Below, in pieces: positions 7,349-13,337 of a stretch of 13,337 nt of DNA. The notes beneath the pieces were generated by a model that was given only the letters and a program-made list of their open reading frames with translations, was not told where the DNA came from and did not search any database. Each line of letters opens with the position of its first letter. Within the stretch, counting starts at the first letter, position 1. A program made the position numbers and the translations under genes. The stretch spans positions 1-13,337 of the forward strand of contig NZ_JBAFWZ010000045.1 of assembly GCF_036662795.1 (NCBI RefSeq), in the 5' to 3' direction. Source of the DNA: Lysinibacillus_B sp036662795. GTDB taxonomy: Bacteria > Bacillota > Bacilli > Bacillales_A > Planococcaceae.

Positions 7349-8146
7349 ATGAATAACCATGAAATTGATTACAAATTATTTGGCGATGATATGCAATTTG
7401 TTGAGGTGGAGCTGGACCCACAGGAAACGGTTGTTGCTGAAGCTGGCTCATTAATGATGATGGAAGATGATATTAAGATGGAAACGGTGTTTGGCGATGG
7501 CTCTGACAACCGTGGCAGTGGCTTAATGGGTAAGCTTATGGGCGCAGGAAAACGTTTAATTACAGGCGAAAGCTTATTTATGACGACATTTACAAATGAT
7601 GGTGCTGGCAAACGCCGCGTATACTTTGCTTCACCTTACCCAGGAAAAATAATTCCAATGGATTTAAGCGAAATGAACGGCAAAATCATTTGTCAAAAGG
7701 ATGCTTTTTTAGCTGCTGCAAAAGGTGTATCGGTTGGCGTTGAATTCCAACGTAAACTTGGTACGGGTTTCTTCGGTGGAGAAGGCTTTATTATGCAAAA
7801 GCTTGAAGGAGATGGCATGGCGTTTATCCATGCTGGTGGTACAATTCACGAGCGTAAGCTACAACCAGGCGAACGACTTCGAATTGATACAGGCTGTTTA
7901 GTGGCGATGACGTCAGATGTTGACTATGATATCGAAATGGTTGGCGGTGTAAAAACAGCGTTATTCGGTGGTGAAGGAATCTTCTTCGCTACATTACGTG
8001 GACCAGGTACAGTGTGGGTTCAATCGCTTCCATTTAGTCGTTTAGCAAGCCGCGTATTCGCAGCTGCACCAATTTCACAAGGTGGCGGCGGTCGAGACGC
8101 AGGAGAAGGCGGAATCGGCGGATTGTTTGATATGTTTAATAAATAA
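7349..8146 (+). CDS. AIM24 / TIGR00266 family protein
   Basis: A 265-aa protein without signal peptide or membrane helix. It shows the family's double beta-sheet pattern of glycine-rich turns: EAGSLMMM (31-38), GESLFMTTF (73-81), GTGFFGGEGFIMQKLEGDG (138-156), GGVKTALFGGEG (199-210) and GPGTVWVQSLPF (219-229). A glycine-rich tail runs through about 245-258. Homologues include yeast mitochondrial AIM24 and many bacterial proteins of unknown biochemical role. AGGAGGT at 7336-7342 lies 6 nt before the ATG. The gene stands alone, divergent from the lysine operon and followed by a hairpin terminator. The upstream promoter resembles ECF-sigma sites, which would point to cell-envelope stress, but this is inferred. 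Confidence 0.92.
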   Translation: MNNHEIDYKLFGDDMQFVEVELDPQETVVAEAGSLMMMEDDIKMETVFGDGSDNRGSGLMGKLMGAGKRLITGESLFMTTFTNDGAGKRRVYFASPYPGKIIPMDLSEMNGKIICQKDAFLAAAKGVSVGVEFQRKLGTGFFGGEGFIMQKLEGDGMAFIHAGGTIHERKLQPGERLRIDTGCLVAMTSDVDYDIEMVGGVKTALFGGEGIFFATLRGPGTVWVQSLPFSRLASRVFAAAPISQGGGGRDAGEGGIGGLFDMFNK

Positions 8147-8159
8147 CACTCAACTAGCA

Positions 8160-8214
8160 AAAGAGCCTCGGATAGTGTGCACTTCAAAAGTGAACCTATT
8201 CGAGGCCTTTTCAT
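8160..8214. terminator. Probably bidirectional terminator between convergent genes
   Basis: GCCTCGGATAG (8165-8175) pairs with CTATTCGAGGC (8196-8206) with one mismatch. An inner stem ACTT/AAGT continues it. CTTTTCATTTT follows on the plus strand and CTCTTTTGC on the minus strand. It lies 18 nt after the AIM24 stop and about 17-25 nt beyond the stop of the convergent 55-aa gene, so it can serve both. Confidence 0.8.
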
Positions 8215-8230
8215 TTTCGTCAGGCACAAA

Positions 8231-8398
8231 TCATTGAACCTCGTTTTTTTCCATAAACAATAAAATAAAGGTAGCTACTGGCCCAAAAAAGAGCGAAAGC
8301 AAGAACCAATTAAGTCCACTTCGATTTTTCCCCTGTGCTAACCCTGCATTAATTAACGCTAAAGTCCCCCAGCCAATATAATATTGCTCATCAAACAT
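8231..8398 (-). CDS. Small two-TM membrane protein, 55 aa
   Basis: ATG at 8398-8396 and TGA at 8233-8231. GGAGGTGAT, a full-length Shine-Dalgarno match, lies 3 nt upstream of the ATG (8402-8410). The product begins MFDEQYYIGWGTLALINAGL and ends MEKNEVQ. Helix 1 is about residues 7-21. A short basic loop GKNRSG (23-28) follows, then helix 2, about 30-49, with the motif LNWFLLSLFFGP. This layout is common among small Bacillales membrane proteins of unknown function. It is the last of three or four minus-strand small genes, but 112 nt separate it from the ASCH gene, so it may have its own promoter. Confidence 0.8.
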   Translation of the reverse strand: MFDEQYYIGWGTLALINAGLAQGKNRSGLNWFLLSLFFGPVATFILLFMEKNEVQ

Positions 8399-8463
8399 GG
8401 GATCACCTCCACTGTTCTTATTATTTCTACACTGTATAAGTCGGTTTTATCCCATATCCCTTA

Positions 8464-8483
8464 TAATTTATCCCTATAAATTA
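8464..8483. repeat. AT-rich 20-bp palindrome
   Basis: TAATTTAT (8464-8471) and ATAAATTA (8476-8483) are a perfect 8-bp inverted repeat with a CCCT spacer. It lies between the ASCH gene and the 55-aa gene. No T-run follows on the minus strand, so a terminator is unlikely; an operator for the 55-aa gene is possible. Confidence 0.35.
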
Positions 8484-8510
8484 CGATGTAGTGTCACGTC
8501 CTTACTAAAT

Positions 8511-8858
8511 CTAATACTCCATTGTAATTGCTAACGTCCCGTACGCCTTTTCTTGTTCGCGGCTATATATTTCATACGTCCCTGCCATCATTTCTTCCAT
8601 TGTCCAATTTTCACAATCAAAATCTGCAAAGGGGATATCCTCATACATTTCCTGAAAAGTATCATATCTTCTAAGCTCTATCACTTTGACTTTTAATATT
8701 TCATTTTGATCAGGCACCCCAATAAATTCAATCGTATCGCCCACTTTAATCGCCCTTCGTCTTTCATCGTTTAGTCGGACCTCAACACGTTTCTTTCCCT
8801 TTTTTATAGCTTCAAAATATTCTTCATAAAGCCCCATTCCATGTACCACTCGTTTCAC
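8511..8858 (-). CDS. ASCH-domain protein
   Basis: A 115-aa soluble protein filled by one ASCH domain. The hallmark GxKxxExR is present exactly as GKKRVEVR (21-28), followed by the barrel strand IKVGDTIEF (37-45) and the conserved tail EIYSREQEKAYGTLAITM. ASCH folds are related to PUA domains and are thought to bind RNA; a few hydrolyse modified nucleosides, which cannot be claimed here. The GTG at 8858 is 3 nt past the stop of the upstream membrane-protein gene, suggesting coupled translation. AGAGGTG overlaps that GTG and is better placed (6 nt) for a second GTG at 8849, which would also give the usual N-terminus near HGMGLYEEY, so the true start may be 8849. Confidence 0.88.
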   Translation of the reverse strand: MKRVVHGMGLYEEYFEAIKKGKKRVEVRLNDERRRAIKVGDTIEFIGVPDQNEILKVKVIELRRYDTFQEMYEDIPFADFDCENWTMEEMMAGTYEIYSREQEKAYGTLAITMEY

Positions 8859-8861
8859 CTC

Positions 8862-9116
8862 TCACAACAACAGCTTTTGTACTGCAACAAAGAATGAAAA
8901 AATACTAATTCCTAAATAAAAATAAAATGCTAGCGTATGTCCACTACGTTTGAACTGCTGCAAACAAATAACGATAAAAGTTAAGCCTAGTAGAAATCCT
9001 GCGACCGGCAGTAGACCGGCATTTCCCGTAAGCAAGATGGCAACTCCTAATATAATCAGTAGCAGGCTAAAAATAACTTGAAGAAGCAGTAAGAACTCAA
9101 TACGATCCTTTTTCAA
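8862..9116 (-). CDS. Small three-TM membrane protein (YczI/DUF3953-like), 84 aa
   Basis: A short hydrophobic protein with helices at about residues 8-29, 36-52 and 62-81 and a basic/glutamine loop (CLQQFKRSGH). Length and layout resemble the Bacillus YczI/DUF3953 group, but I recall this loosely and the function is unknown. An ATG at 9131 is in frame without a good ribosome binding site. GGAGGT at 9128-9123 lies 7 nt before a TTG at 9116, giving MKKDRIEFLL, so I prefer the TTG. It is followed at 3 nt by the ASCH gene and the two are probably co-transcribed. Confidence 0.72.
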   Translation of the reverse strand: MKKDRIEFLLLLQVIFSLLLIILGVAILLTGNAGLLPVAGFLLGLTFIVICLQQFKRSGHTLAFYFYLGISIFSFFVAVQKLLL

Positions 9117-9183
9117 ATTTTCAACCTCCATGATGAATCATTTTCACCATTCTATGCTATTTACCTACTTCATTTTCGTCGAT

Positions 9184-9216
9184 TAAAAAACATTCCTAAC
9201 TTCAGCTTAGGAATGT
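9184..9216 (-). terminator. Terminator of hemAT
   Basis: On the minus strand ACATTCCTAA (9216-9207) pairs perfectly with TTAGGAATGT (9199-9190) across a 7-nt loop, followed by TTTTTT. It begins 11 nt after the hemAT stop codon. Confidence 0.9.
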
Positions 9217-9227
9217 CGTCTTTATTA

Positions 9228-10520
9228 TTAAAATGCCGCGATCGTTTCCTCTAGCTTGGCTGACGCTTCCTCTAAACGCTCCGATGATTCACCAATTCGT
9301 TCCGCCACATAGGACAATTCCTCCACCTGCTTGGCAACATTGCCGAAATCTGTAATCGTTGTATCGATGGCACTTGAGATGTTTTCAAAGGACGCAAGGG
9401 ATCGTTCATTTTCCTCCATCCCATTTTCTACAAGACGCTGGATATGATGAATGGACTCTATTACCTGTGCCGTTACTGCACTAGAATCGCCGATTAATAC
9501 CGCAATTTGCTCTACAGATTGCTTCGTTTGATCAGCTAGCTTACGTACTTCGTCTGCCACGACAGCAAAGCCTTTTCCGTGCTCACCTGCTCTAGCCGCC
9601 TCAATCGCAGAGTTTAAGGCTAACAAATTCGTTTGATTCGCAATGCCCTTAACCATCTCAACAACTGCCTGAATTTCCGAGGAGGAGGCATCAAGCTCAT
9701 TCACCATTCCTGTCATTTCAACTGTTTTTCCATTAATCTCTGTCGTTTGCTTACTTAGTCGTATCATTTGCTCATAGCCGGCATCCGAAGCTGTTTTTGT
9801 TCCTCTAGCATCATGCATACTGCTTTGAAGGTGACCGTTTACTTTTTTTGTACTTGCCACTAATTCCATAACGGCCTCGTTTGTCTCCTGAGATTGATGA
9901 TCTAAGTTTTTCGAAATATTACCGATAACTTCTTTCACTTCCTGCTTCACTTGCTCCTGCTGCTCCGCCACCAATCTTGCAGACACCTTTTCATATTCCT
10001 CTAGGACAATTTGTTGCTCGAAATTACATATTTTACTGATAGCATTGGTCACGAGCTCCGTTTCCTTCAGGGGCAAATCCATCGAAAAAACAAGGCTACG
10101 AATCGTTTTTTCGAGCTTGTGAAAGGCCGCTAAATACCATTTTGTTGTCAGTCCAATATGTACATGCATAAGTGAAACACGACCGCGCTTTTCTAAATAT
10201 GTATCATCAATTCGTCCTTCTAGCATTTCAATAATATGATGTCGAAGTGTTTGTCGTAGGCGCTCTGACGTACTATGCTGCTGTATAATCTCTCGAAACT
10301 CCGGCAAGCTTTCAATTGTGCCGTAAAATGCCTCGACAATCTCTTTAATTCGAACCTCAACAAGCGGTTTCACAGCCCGTACAAAATGTAAATCAGCCTC
10401 TGTTAATTCAATCATCTCCAATTGCAAAAGACGTTTCGAATCCGTAATAAAAATACCAACATCATCAAACCTTTGACTGATGACAGAATTTCTACCTTGT
10501 TTTTTACTAAAGAAACTCAC
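9228..10520 (-). CDS. hemAT: HemAT, heme-based aerotaxis transducer
   Basis: A 430-aa soluble receptor, near the 432 aa of Bacillus subtilis HemAT. The N-terminal globin-coupled sensor (about 10-175) keeps the heme residues at a constant offset of 4 from B. subtilis: proximal His119 (His123) in RVSLMHVHIGL, distal Tyr66 (Tyr70) in AFYGTIE, Leu88 (Leu92) and Thr91 (Thr95). The C-terminal part is a methyl-accepting coiled coil with the CheA/CheW-binding tip IANQTNLLALNSAIEAARAG and GKGFAVVADEVRKLADQT (about 293-332). Oxygen binding at the heme signals through CheA to the flagellar motor. There are no membrane helices. The frame is open to 10688, but the extra residues are unlike the family and GGAGGG lies 6 nt before the GTG at 10520, so that is the start. 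Single gene with its own terminator. Confidence 0.95.
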   Translation of the reverse strand: MSFFSKKQGRNSVISQRFDDVGIFITDSKRLLQLEMIELTEADLHFVRAVKPLVEVRIKEIVEAFYGTIESLPEFREIIQQHSTSERLRQTLRHHIIEMLEGRIDDTYLEKRGRVSLMHVHIGLTTKWYLAAFHKLEKTIRSLVFSMDLPLKETELVTNAISKICNFEQQIVLEEYEKVSARLVAEQQEQVKQEVKEVIGNISKNLDHQSQETNEAVMELVASTKKVNGHLQSSMHDARGTKTASDAGYEQMIRLSKQTTEINGKTVEMTGMVNELDASSSEIQAVVEMVKGIANQTNLLALNSAIEAARAGEHGKGFAVVADEVRKLADQTKQSVEQIAVLIGDSSAVTAQVIESIHHIQRLVENGMEENERSLASFENISSAIDTTITDFGNVAKQVEELSYVAERIGESSERLEEASAKLEETIAAF

Positions 10521-10568
10521 TACTATCCCTCCAATACCTATCAGTTTTCGTTTAAAGTGCATATCCCA

Positions 10569-10598
10569 AATATATGTATAAGTGCACTTTATTAGCAA
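10569..10598 (-). promoter_or_regulatory. Candidate sigma-A promoter of hemAT
   Basis: On the minus strand TTGCTA (10598-10593) and TATATT (10574-10569) are separated by 18 nt, four and five matches to TTGACA and TATAAT. The 10-bp palindrome AAGTGCACTT at 10580-10589 lies inside the spacer, and AAAGTGCA recurs at 10554-10561, so a repressor could bind here. No SigD-type (TAAA, N15, GCCGATAT) site was found at the right spacing. Confidence 0.4.
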
Positions 10599-10673
10599 GA
10601 GTATTTTTTCGCACAATTGTAGAAAAACACATCTCCCCGAAAACAAGGCAGGATGAGGATACTCATTCTTTTG

Positions 10674-10713
10674 CAAAAAAAACGGCAAAATCCTTAAAAG
10701 AGGACTTCACCGT
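10674..10713 (-). terminator. Terminator of uppP
   Basis: On the minus strand a 13-bp stem, fully paired if G-U wobbles are allowed, runs from 10713-10701 to 10694-10682 with a 6-nt loop (CTTTTA). A run of T follows. It starts 8 nt past the uppP stop. Confidence 0.9.
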
Positions 10714-10720
10714 TTCACCG

Positions 10721-11545
10721 TTAATTTATTAAAATAACTATTAATATCGCCGCCAGCACCAGTCGGTACACTGCAAATGGTGTTAGCTTCACGCGTGCAA
10801 TAAGCTTTAAGAAAAACTTAATGGAAAAGAGTGCAAAGATAAATGCACTAATAAAGCCGACAGCATAAAAACTTAAGTGGTCCATATTAATTCTATCCCA
10901 GTTTTTAAGAAGTGATATACCACTTGCCCCTGCCATAATAGGCACTGCCATAATAAATGTAAAATCAGCCGCTGTTTTATGGTCTAATCCTAGCAGCACC
11001 CCACCAGAAATCGTTGCGCCCGAACGAGAAAATCCTGGCCAAAGTGATAAGCATTGTATAAAGCCAATTTTTAATGCCTTGCCATAGGAAATTTCATCAA
11101 GTGATGTAATCGCTGGCTTTTTCGGTCCAAATTTATCTGCCACGATCATTAACACCGCACCGATAATTAAACCGATCACAACCGTTTTCATCGTAAATAA
11201 ATTTTCATCAATATAATCCTCAAAAAGTACACCAAATACACCGGCTGGAATAATCCCCACTAATACATGCCCTAAATTAAACTTCGTTGTCGTTTGACCT
11301 TCTATTTTATAAAGTCCAATAATACTTAATATACGCTTCCACATGACAACAACAACCGCTAGGATAGAGCCAAGCTGAATGACGATTTTAAAAGTATTTG
11401 CTGAGCCGTCACCTAAAAATTCTTTCGTTTGCAGCCACAAATCATCCACTATAATCATGTGCCCTGTTGATGAAACAGGTGCAAATTCTGTCATCCCTTC
11501 TACAAAGCCGAGGATGAGCGCTTTTAATAACTCAAATAATTCCAT
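10721..11545 (-). CDS. uppP: Undecaprenyl-diphosphatase UppP (BacA family)
   Basis: A 274-aa polytopic membrane enzyme that removes a phosphate from undecaprenyl diphosphate at the outer face of the membrane, regenerating the lipid carrier for peptidoglycan and teichoic acid synthesis; overproduction gives bacitracin tolerance. Both family signatures are intact: EGMTEFAPVSSTGH (16-29, ExxxExxPxSSxGH) and PGFSRSGAT (170-178), whose Arg174 is catalytic. About seven or eight hydrophobic segments are visible. AGGAG lies 7 nt before the ATG at 11545. An in-frame TTG at 11560 overlaps that ribosome site and is rejected. The metallophosphoesterase gene ends 50 nt upstream on the same strand with no terminator visible between, so the two are probably co-transcribed. 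Confidence 0.96.
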   Translation of the reverse strand: MELFELLKALILGFVEGMTEFAPVSSTGHMIIVDDLWLQTKEFLGDGSANTFKIVIQLGSILAVVVVMWKRILSIIGLYKIEGQTTTKFNLGHVLVGIIPAGVFGVLFEDYIDENLFTMKTVVIGLIIGAVLMIVADKFGPKKPAITSLDEISYGKALKIGFIQCLSLWPGFSRSGATISGGVLLGLDHKTAADFTFIMAVPIMAGASGISLLKNWDRINMDHLSFYAVGFISAFIFALFSIKFFLKLIARVKLTPFAVYRLVLAAILIVILIN

Positions 11546-11595
11546 TATTCTACTCCTCAATGTTCAATTACTTTCCATACAATACACGATGCTTA

Positions 11596-12672
11596 TTATT
11601 TTGTAAAATTAATATCTACTACCCAGAGCTCTGACCGACTACCAACCCGAGTTGGTGGCCCCCAAAAGCCAAATCCACTCGATACAAGCGTATGCATCGA
11701 CTCCTTGTGCTTATGTCCATAATCCACCTCGAATATCCGAGACGTAATGAAGCTATTCGGCCACATCTGCCCTTTATGTGTATGACCCGAAACATGAAAA
11801 TCGACGCCATGTGCTGCTGGGGTTTCTAGATCGTTCGGTGTATGATTCATCACAAACCAAGGATATGTTTCATTTTCCGGCTTTAAACTTGAGAGTGTTT
11901 TGCGAGATTTATTCGTTAGATCCTCTTGTCCTGTTAAATAGAAACGATTAGCAACGAAAATAGTTTCATCTAATAGCATTTTCACGTTAGATGCTTCCAT
12001 TTCTTCAATAAGTAACGGAATTTCCCCACCGTAATATTCATGATTGCCGAGTACACCGTAAACACCATACGATGATTGCAGCCCCTTCATAACTTCATGC
12101 ATACCATCCTGGACAAACCAAACCGGATCATCATCCACCAAATCTCCGACAAGCAGCACCACATCAGGATGGGCTTCATTCGATAAATTTACAAACTTTT
12201 GTAAATGCCTCTTATTGGATAGGACACCCAGGTGAAAATCCGATGCAACAACTACCCTTAGCGGCTCTCCTTCCTTATCGACTGTAATAGTTAACTCCCG
12301 TACAACCGGTGAATATGCATTATACGTACCGATTACAAAAAGCACGAGTAACGTCGCCACACCAACAGAACCTAGCACCACAACATTTTTATATGGCGTT
12401 AACCACATAACGAGATTCATTATGATGCAAATCGCTAGACCGTATTGTAAAAAGAACATCCAATAACTTCCGACAACCGAAAGAGGCTTTAGTATGTCAT
12501 GAATCCGTCCAAGGACAAATCCAAATGAAATAACAAATAGAACAATCCAATAAAGTGGCTCCAGGCGAAATAAATTAATTGCCACAAGCCACTTTTTCAA
12601 ATTCCAGCCTAAATAAAACGTAATACCACTGTAAATGCCAATTGCCATAAGTGCATATAGTATTCTAGTCAT
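11596..12672 (-). CDS. Membrane-bound metallophosphoesterase (YkuE/YaeI type)
   Basis: A 358-aa protein with four N-terminal hydrophobic helices (about 3-22, 41-57, 69-90, 97-117) followed by a calcineurin-like phosphoesterase domain (about 138-356). All two-metal motifs are present: DFH (Asp145, His147), GDLVDDD (Asp177), GNHE (Asn210, His211), NHTP (His277) and GHTHKGQ (His297, His299). The family hydrolyses phosphoesters; homologues act on lipid-linked substrates such as UDP-diacylglucosamine analogues or have unknown substrates, so no substrate is claimed. Nearness to uppP hints at envelope lipid metabolism but is weak evidence. TTAGGAGT lies 8 nt before the ATG. An extended -10 (TGCTATAAT) at 12709-12701 lies about 30 nt upstream of the start codon. 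Confidence 0.92.
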   Translation of the reverse strand: MTRILYALMAIGIYSGITFYLGWNLKKWLVAINLFRLEPLYWIVLFVISFGFVLGRIHDILKPLSVVGSYWMFFLQYGLAICIIMNLVMWLTPYKNVVVLGSVGVATLLVLFVIGTYNAYSPVVRELTITVDKEGEPLRVVVASDFHLGVLSNKRHLQKFVNLSNEAHPDVVLLVGDLVDDDPVWFVQDGMHEVMKGLQSSYGVYGVLGNHEYYGGEIPLLIEEMEASNVKMLLDETIFVANRFYLTGQEDLTNKSRKTLSSLKPENETYPWFVMNHTPNDLETPAAHGVDFHVSGHTHKGQMWPNSFITSRIFEVDYGHKHKESMHTLVSSGFGFWGPPTRVGSRSELWVVDINFTK

Positions 12673-12700
12673 CTCTATAAACTCCTAAGTTAGTATAAAA

Positions 12701-12709
12701 ATTATAGCA
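12701..12709 (-). promoter_or_regulatory. Extended -10 promoter of the metallophosphoesterase-uppP unit
   Basis: TGCTATAAT on the minus strand is a perfect TGnTATAAT extended -10. No clear -35 is seen 16-18 nt upstream, which extended -10 promoters tolerate. The start would be near 12693. The site lies between the gene and the repeat array that begins at 12796. Confidence 0.55.
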
Positions 12710-12795
12710 TGCTACCATTAGTGTGTAGAATGTATTGGAATTATTTTGGTTTGAATTTTGTGTAGATTGCCTGTTGATTTGATTTGTTGAGGCGC
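12710..12795. other. Spacer between the metallophosphoesterase promoter and the repeat array
   Basis: T- and G-rich plus strand with stretches such as GTTGATTTGATTTGTTGAG that look like decayed repeat cores but are out of phase. No gene, hairpin or clear binding site was found. Confidence 0.4.
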
Positions 12796-13241
12796 TTTTG
12801 TGCGGATGGGGACGGCTTTTGTTCGGATACGACCTCCTCTTGTGCGGATAGCACGCCCTTTTGTTCGGATACGACCTCCTTTTGTGCGGATAGCACGCTT
12901 TTGTTCGGATAGACACCTCTCTTGTGCGGATAGCATGCTTTTGTTCGGATACGACCTCCTCTTGTGCGGATAGACACCTCTTTTGTTCGGATACGACCTC
13001 CTTTTGTGCGGATAGCACGCTTTTGTTCGGATACGACCTCCTCTTGTGCGGGTGGACACCTCTTTTGTTCGGATACGACCTCCTCTTGTGCGGATAGCAC
13101 GCCCTTTTGTTCGGATAGCCACTCCTTTTGTGCGGATAGCACGCTTTTGTTCGGATACAACCTCCTCTTGTGCGGATAGCACACCCTTTCGTTCGGATAC
13201 GACCTCCTCTTGTGCGGATAGCACGCTTTTGTTCGGATACG
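12796..13241. repeat. Array of 22 alternating TTGT(G/T)CGGAT cores, 19/21-bp pitch
   Basis: Cores of type G (TTGTGCGGAT) and type T (TTGTTCGGAT) alternate without exception, 11 of each. Their CGGAT bases start at 12803, 12824, 12845, 12866, 12887, 12906, 12927, 12946, 12967, 12988, 13009, 13028, 13049, 13070, 13091, 13112, 13133, 13152, 13173, 13194, 13215 and 13234. Every step is 21 or 19 bp, and all five-plus 19-bp steps run from a G core to a T core. Seven of eleven G cores form GTGC-N5-GCAC. Eight T cores are followed by ACCTCCT. The 19-bp steps break any reading frame, and the minus strand has no stops in the unit, which explains the long low-complexity open frames. I take the region as non-coding. 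Confidence 0.9.
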
Positions 13242-13252
13242 GAATTTTAAAA

Positions 13253-13337
13253 TACTAGCCAAAATTCCGAGAATACTAGCCAGATTTTTTGAAATACTAG
13301 CCGATTTTTTTGAAATACTAGCCACTTTTTGAAATTT
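13253..13337. repeat. 21-bp tandem repeat array, TACTAGCC family (right edge)
   Basis: TACTAGCC begins at 13253, 13274, 13295 and 13316, exactly 21 bp apart, in the same orientation as the left-edge array. It is separated from the last CGGAT core by about 15 bp and runs off the window. Linkers are T-rich and end in GAAA or GAGAA. The last 22 bases equal 42-63. Confidence 0.85.

Noticed and set aside
7263..7451. 62-aa minus-strand frame over the AIM24 gene start
   Set aside because: It overlaps the strong ribosome site and coding start of a well-supported gene on the other strand.
8464..8483. AT-rich palindrome as terminator of the ASCH gene
   Set aside because: No GC in the stem and no T-run after it on the minus strand.
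10521..10688. 56-residue N-terminal extension of HemAT
   Set aside because: The extension covers the promoter and ribosome site, is unlike the family, and the GTG at 10520 has GGAGGG at ideal spacing and gives a length close to the known protein.
12796..13241. CRISPR array
   Set aside because: The pitch of about 20 bp is too short, and the segments between cores are themselves repeated instead of unique spacers; no cas gene is present.
12665..13325. Three long overlapping minus-strand open frames (117, 168 and 194 aa) and plus-strand frames rich in Ser, Thr, Arg and Lys repeats
   Set aside because: All three minus frames are open because the repeat unit contains no stop on that strand. The 19-bp steps switch frame between peptide repeats, there is no consistent ribosome site, and conservation sits at the DNA-core level.

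Overview
The window looks like chromosomal DNA from a low-to-moderate GC Gram-positive spore-former, most likely a Planococcaceae/Bacillaceae relative (Lysinibacillus, Solibacillus or Sporosarcina type). The evidence is AGGAGG-type ribosome binding sites, TTG and GTG starts, Bacillus-style hairpin plus T-run terminators, and Bacillus-type proteins such as HemAT and a lysine 6-dehydrogenase like that of Geobacillus. No phage, transposase, plasmid, rRNA or tRNA gene was seen. The genus is an inference.

Layout from left to right. (1) 1-71: the end of a tandem array of a 21-bp repeat with core TACTAGCC. (2) A secreted/membrane-anchored beta-propeller protein (minus) is divergent from a 143-aa two-TM protein (plus); two abutting 17-bp palindromes lie between them. 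(3) 2991-3092: a self-complementary segment with competing hairpins. (4) 3148-7033, minus: a three-gene operon, aldehyde dehydrogenase, then lysine 6-dehydrogenase, then a glutaryl-CoA-dehydrogenase-like acyl-CoA dehydrogenase, closed by a terminator. (5) An AIM24-family protein (plus) with an ECF-sigma-like promoter, then three small minus-strand genes: an unlisted 55-aa membrane protein, an ASCH-domain protein and a small three-TM protein. (6) HemAT oxygen sensor (minus, GTG start) with its own promoter and terminator. (7) A metallophosphoesterase followed by UppP undecaprenyl-diphosphatase (minus). (8) 12796-13240: an array of 22 short cores of two strictly alternating types, spaced only 21 or 19 bp apart, running directly into another TACTAGCC array that continues past the window end.

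How the genes fit together. The operon in (4) reads as lysine catabolism by the aminoadipate route. LysDH turns lysine into aminoadipate semialdehyde/piperideine-6-carboxylate, and the ALDH oxidises this to 2-aminoadipate. After transamination and oxoadipate oxidation encoded elsewhere, the acyl-CoA dehydrogenase would take glutaryl-CoA to crotonyl-CoA. UppP recycles the lipid carrier for cell-wall synthesis. HemAT is a cytoplasmic aerotaxis receptor. The remaining genes are single units without an obvious joint role.

The least explained material is the repeat DNA. The two families differ in sequence but share a pitch of about two helical turns. They lie next to each other at the right edge, and one of them also sits at the left edge in the same orientation. 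The long open frames across the right-hand array are by-products of a stop-free repeat, not genes.
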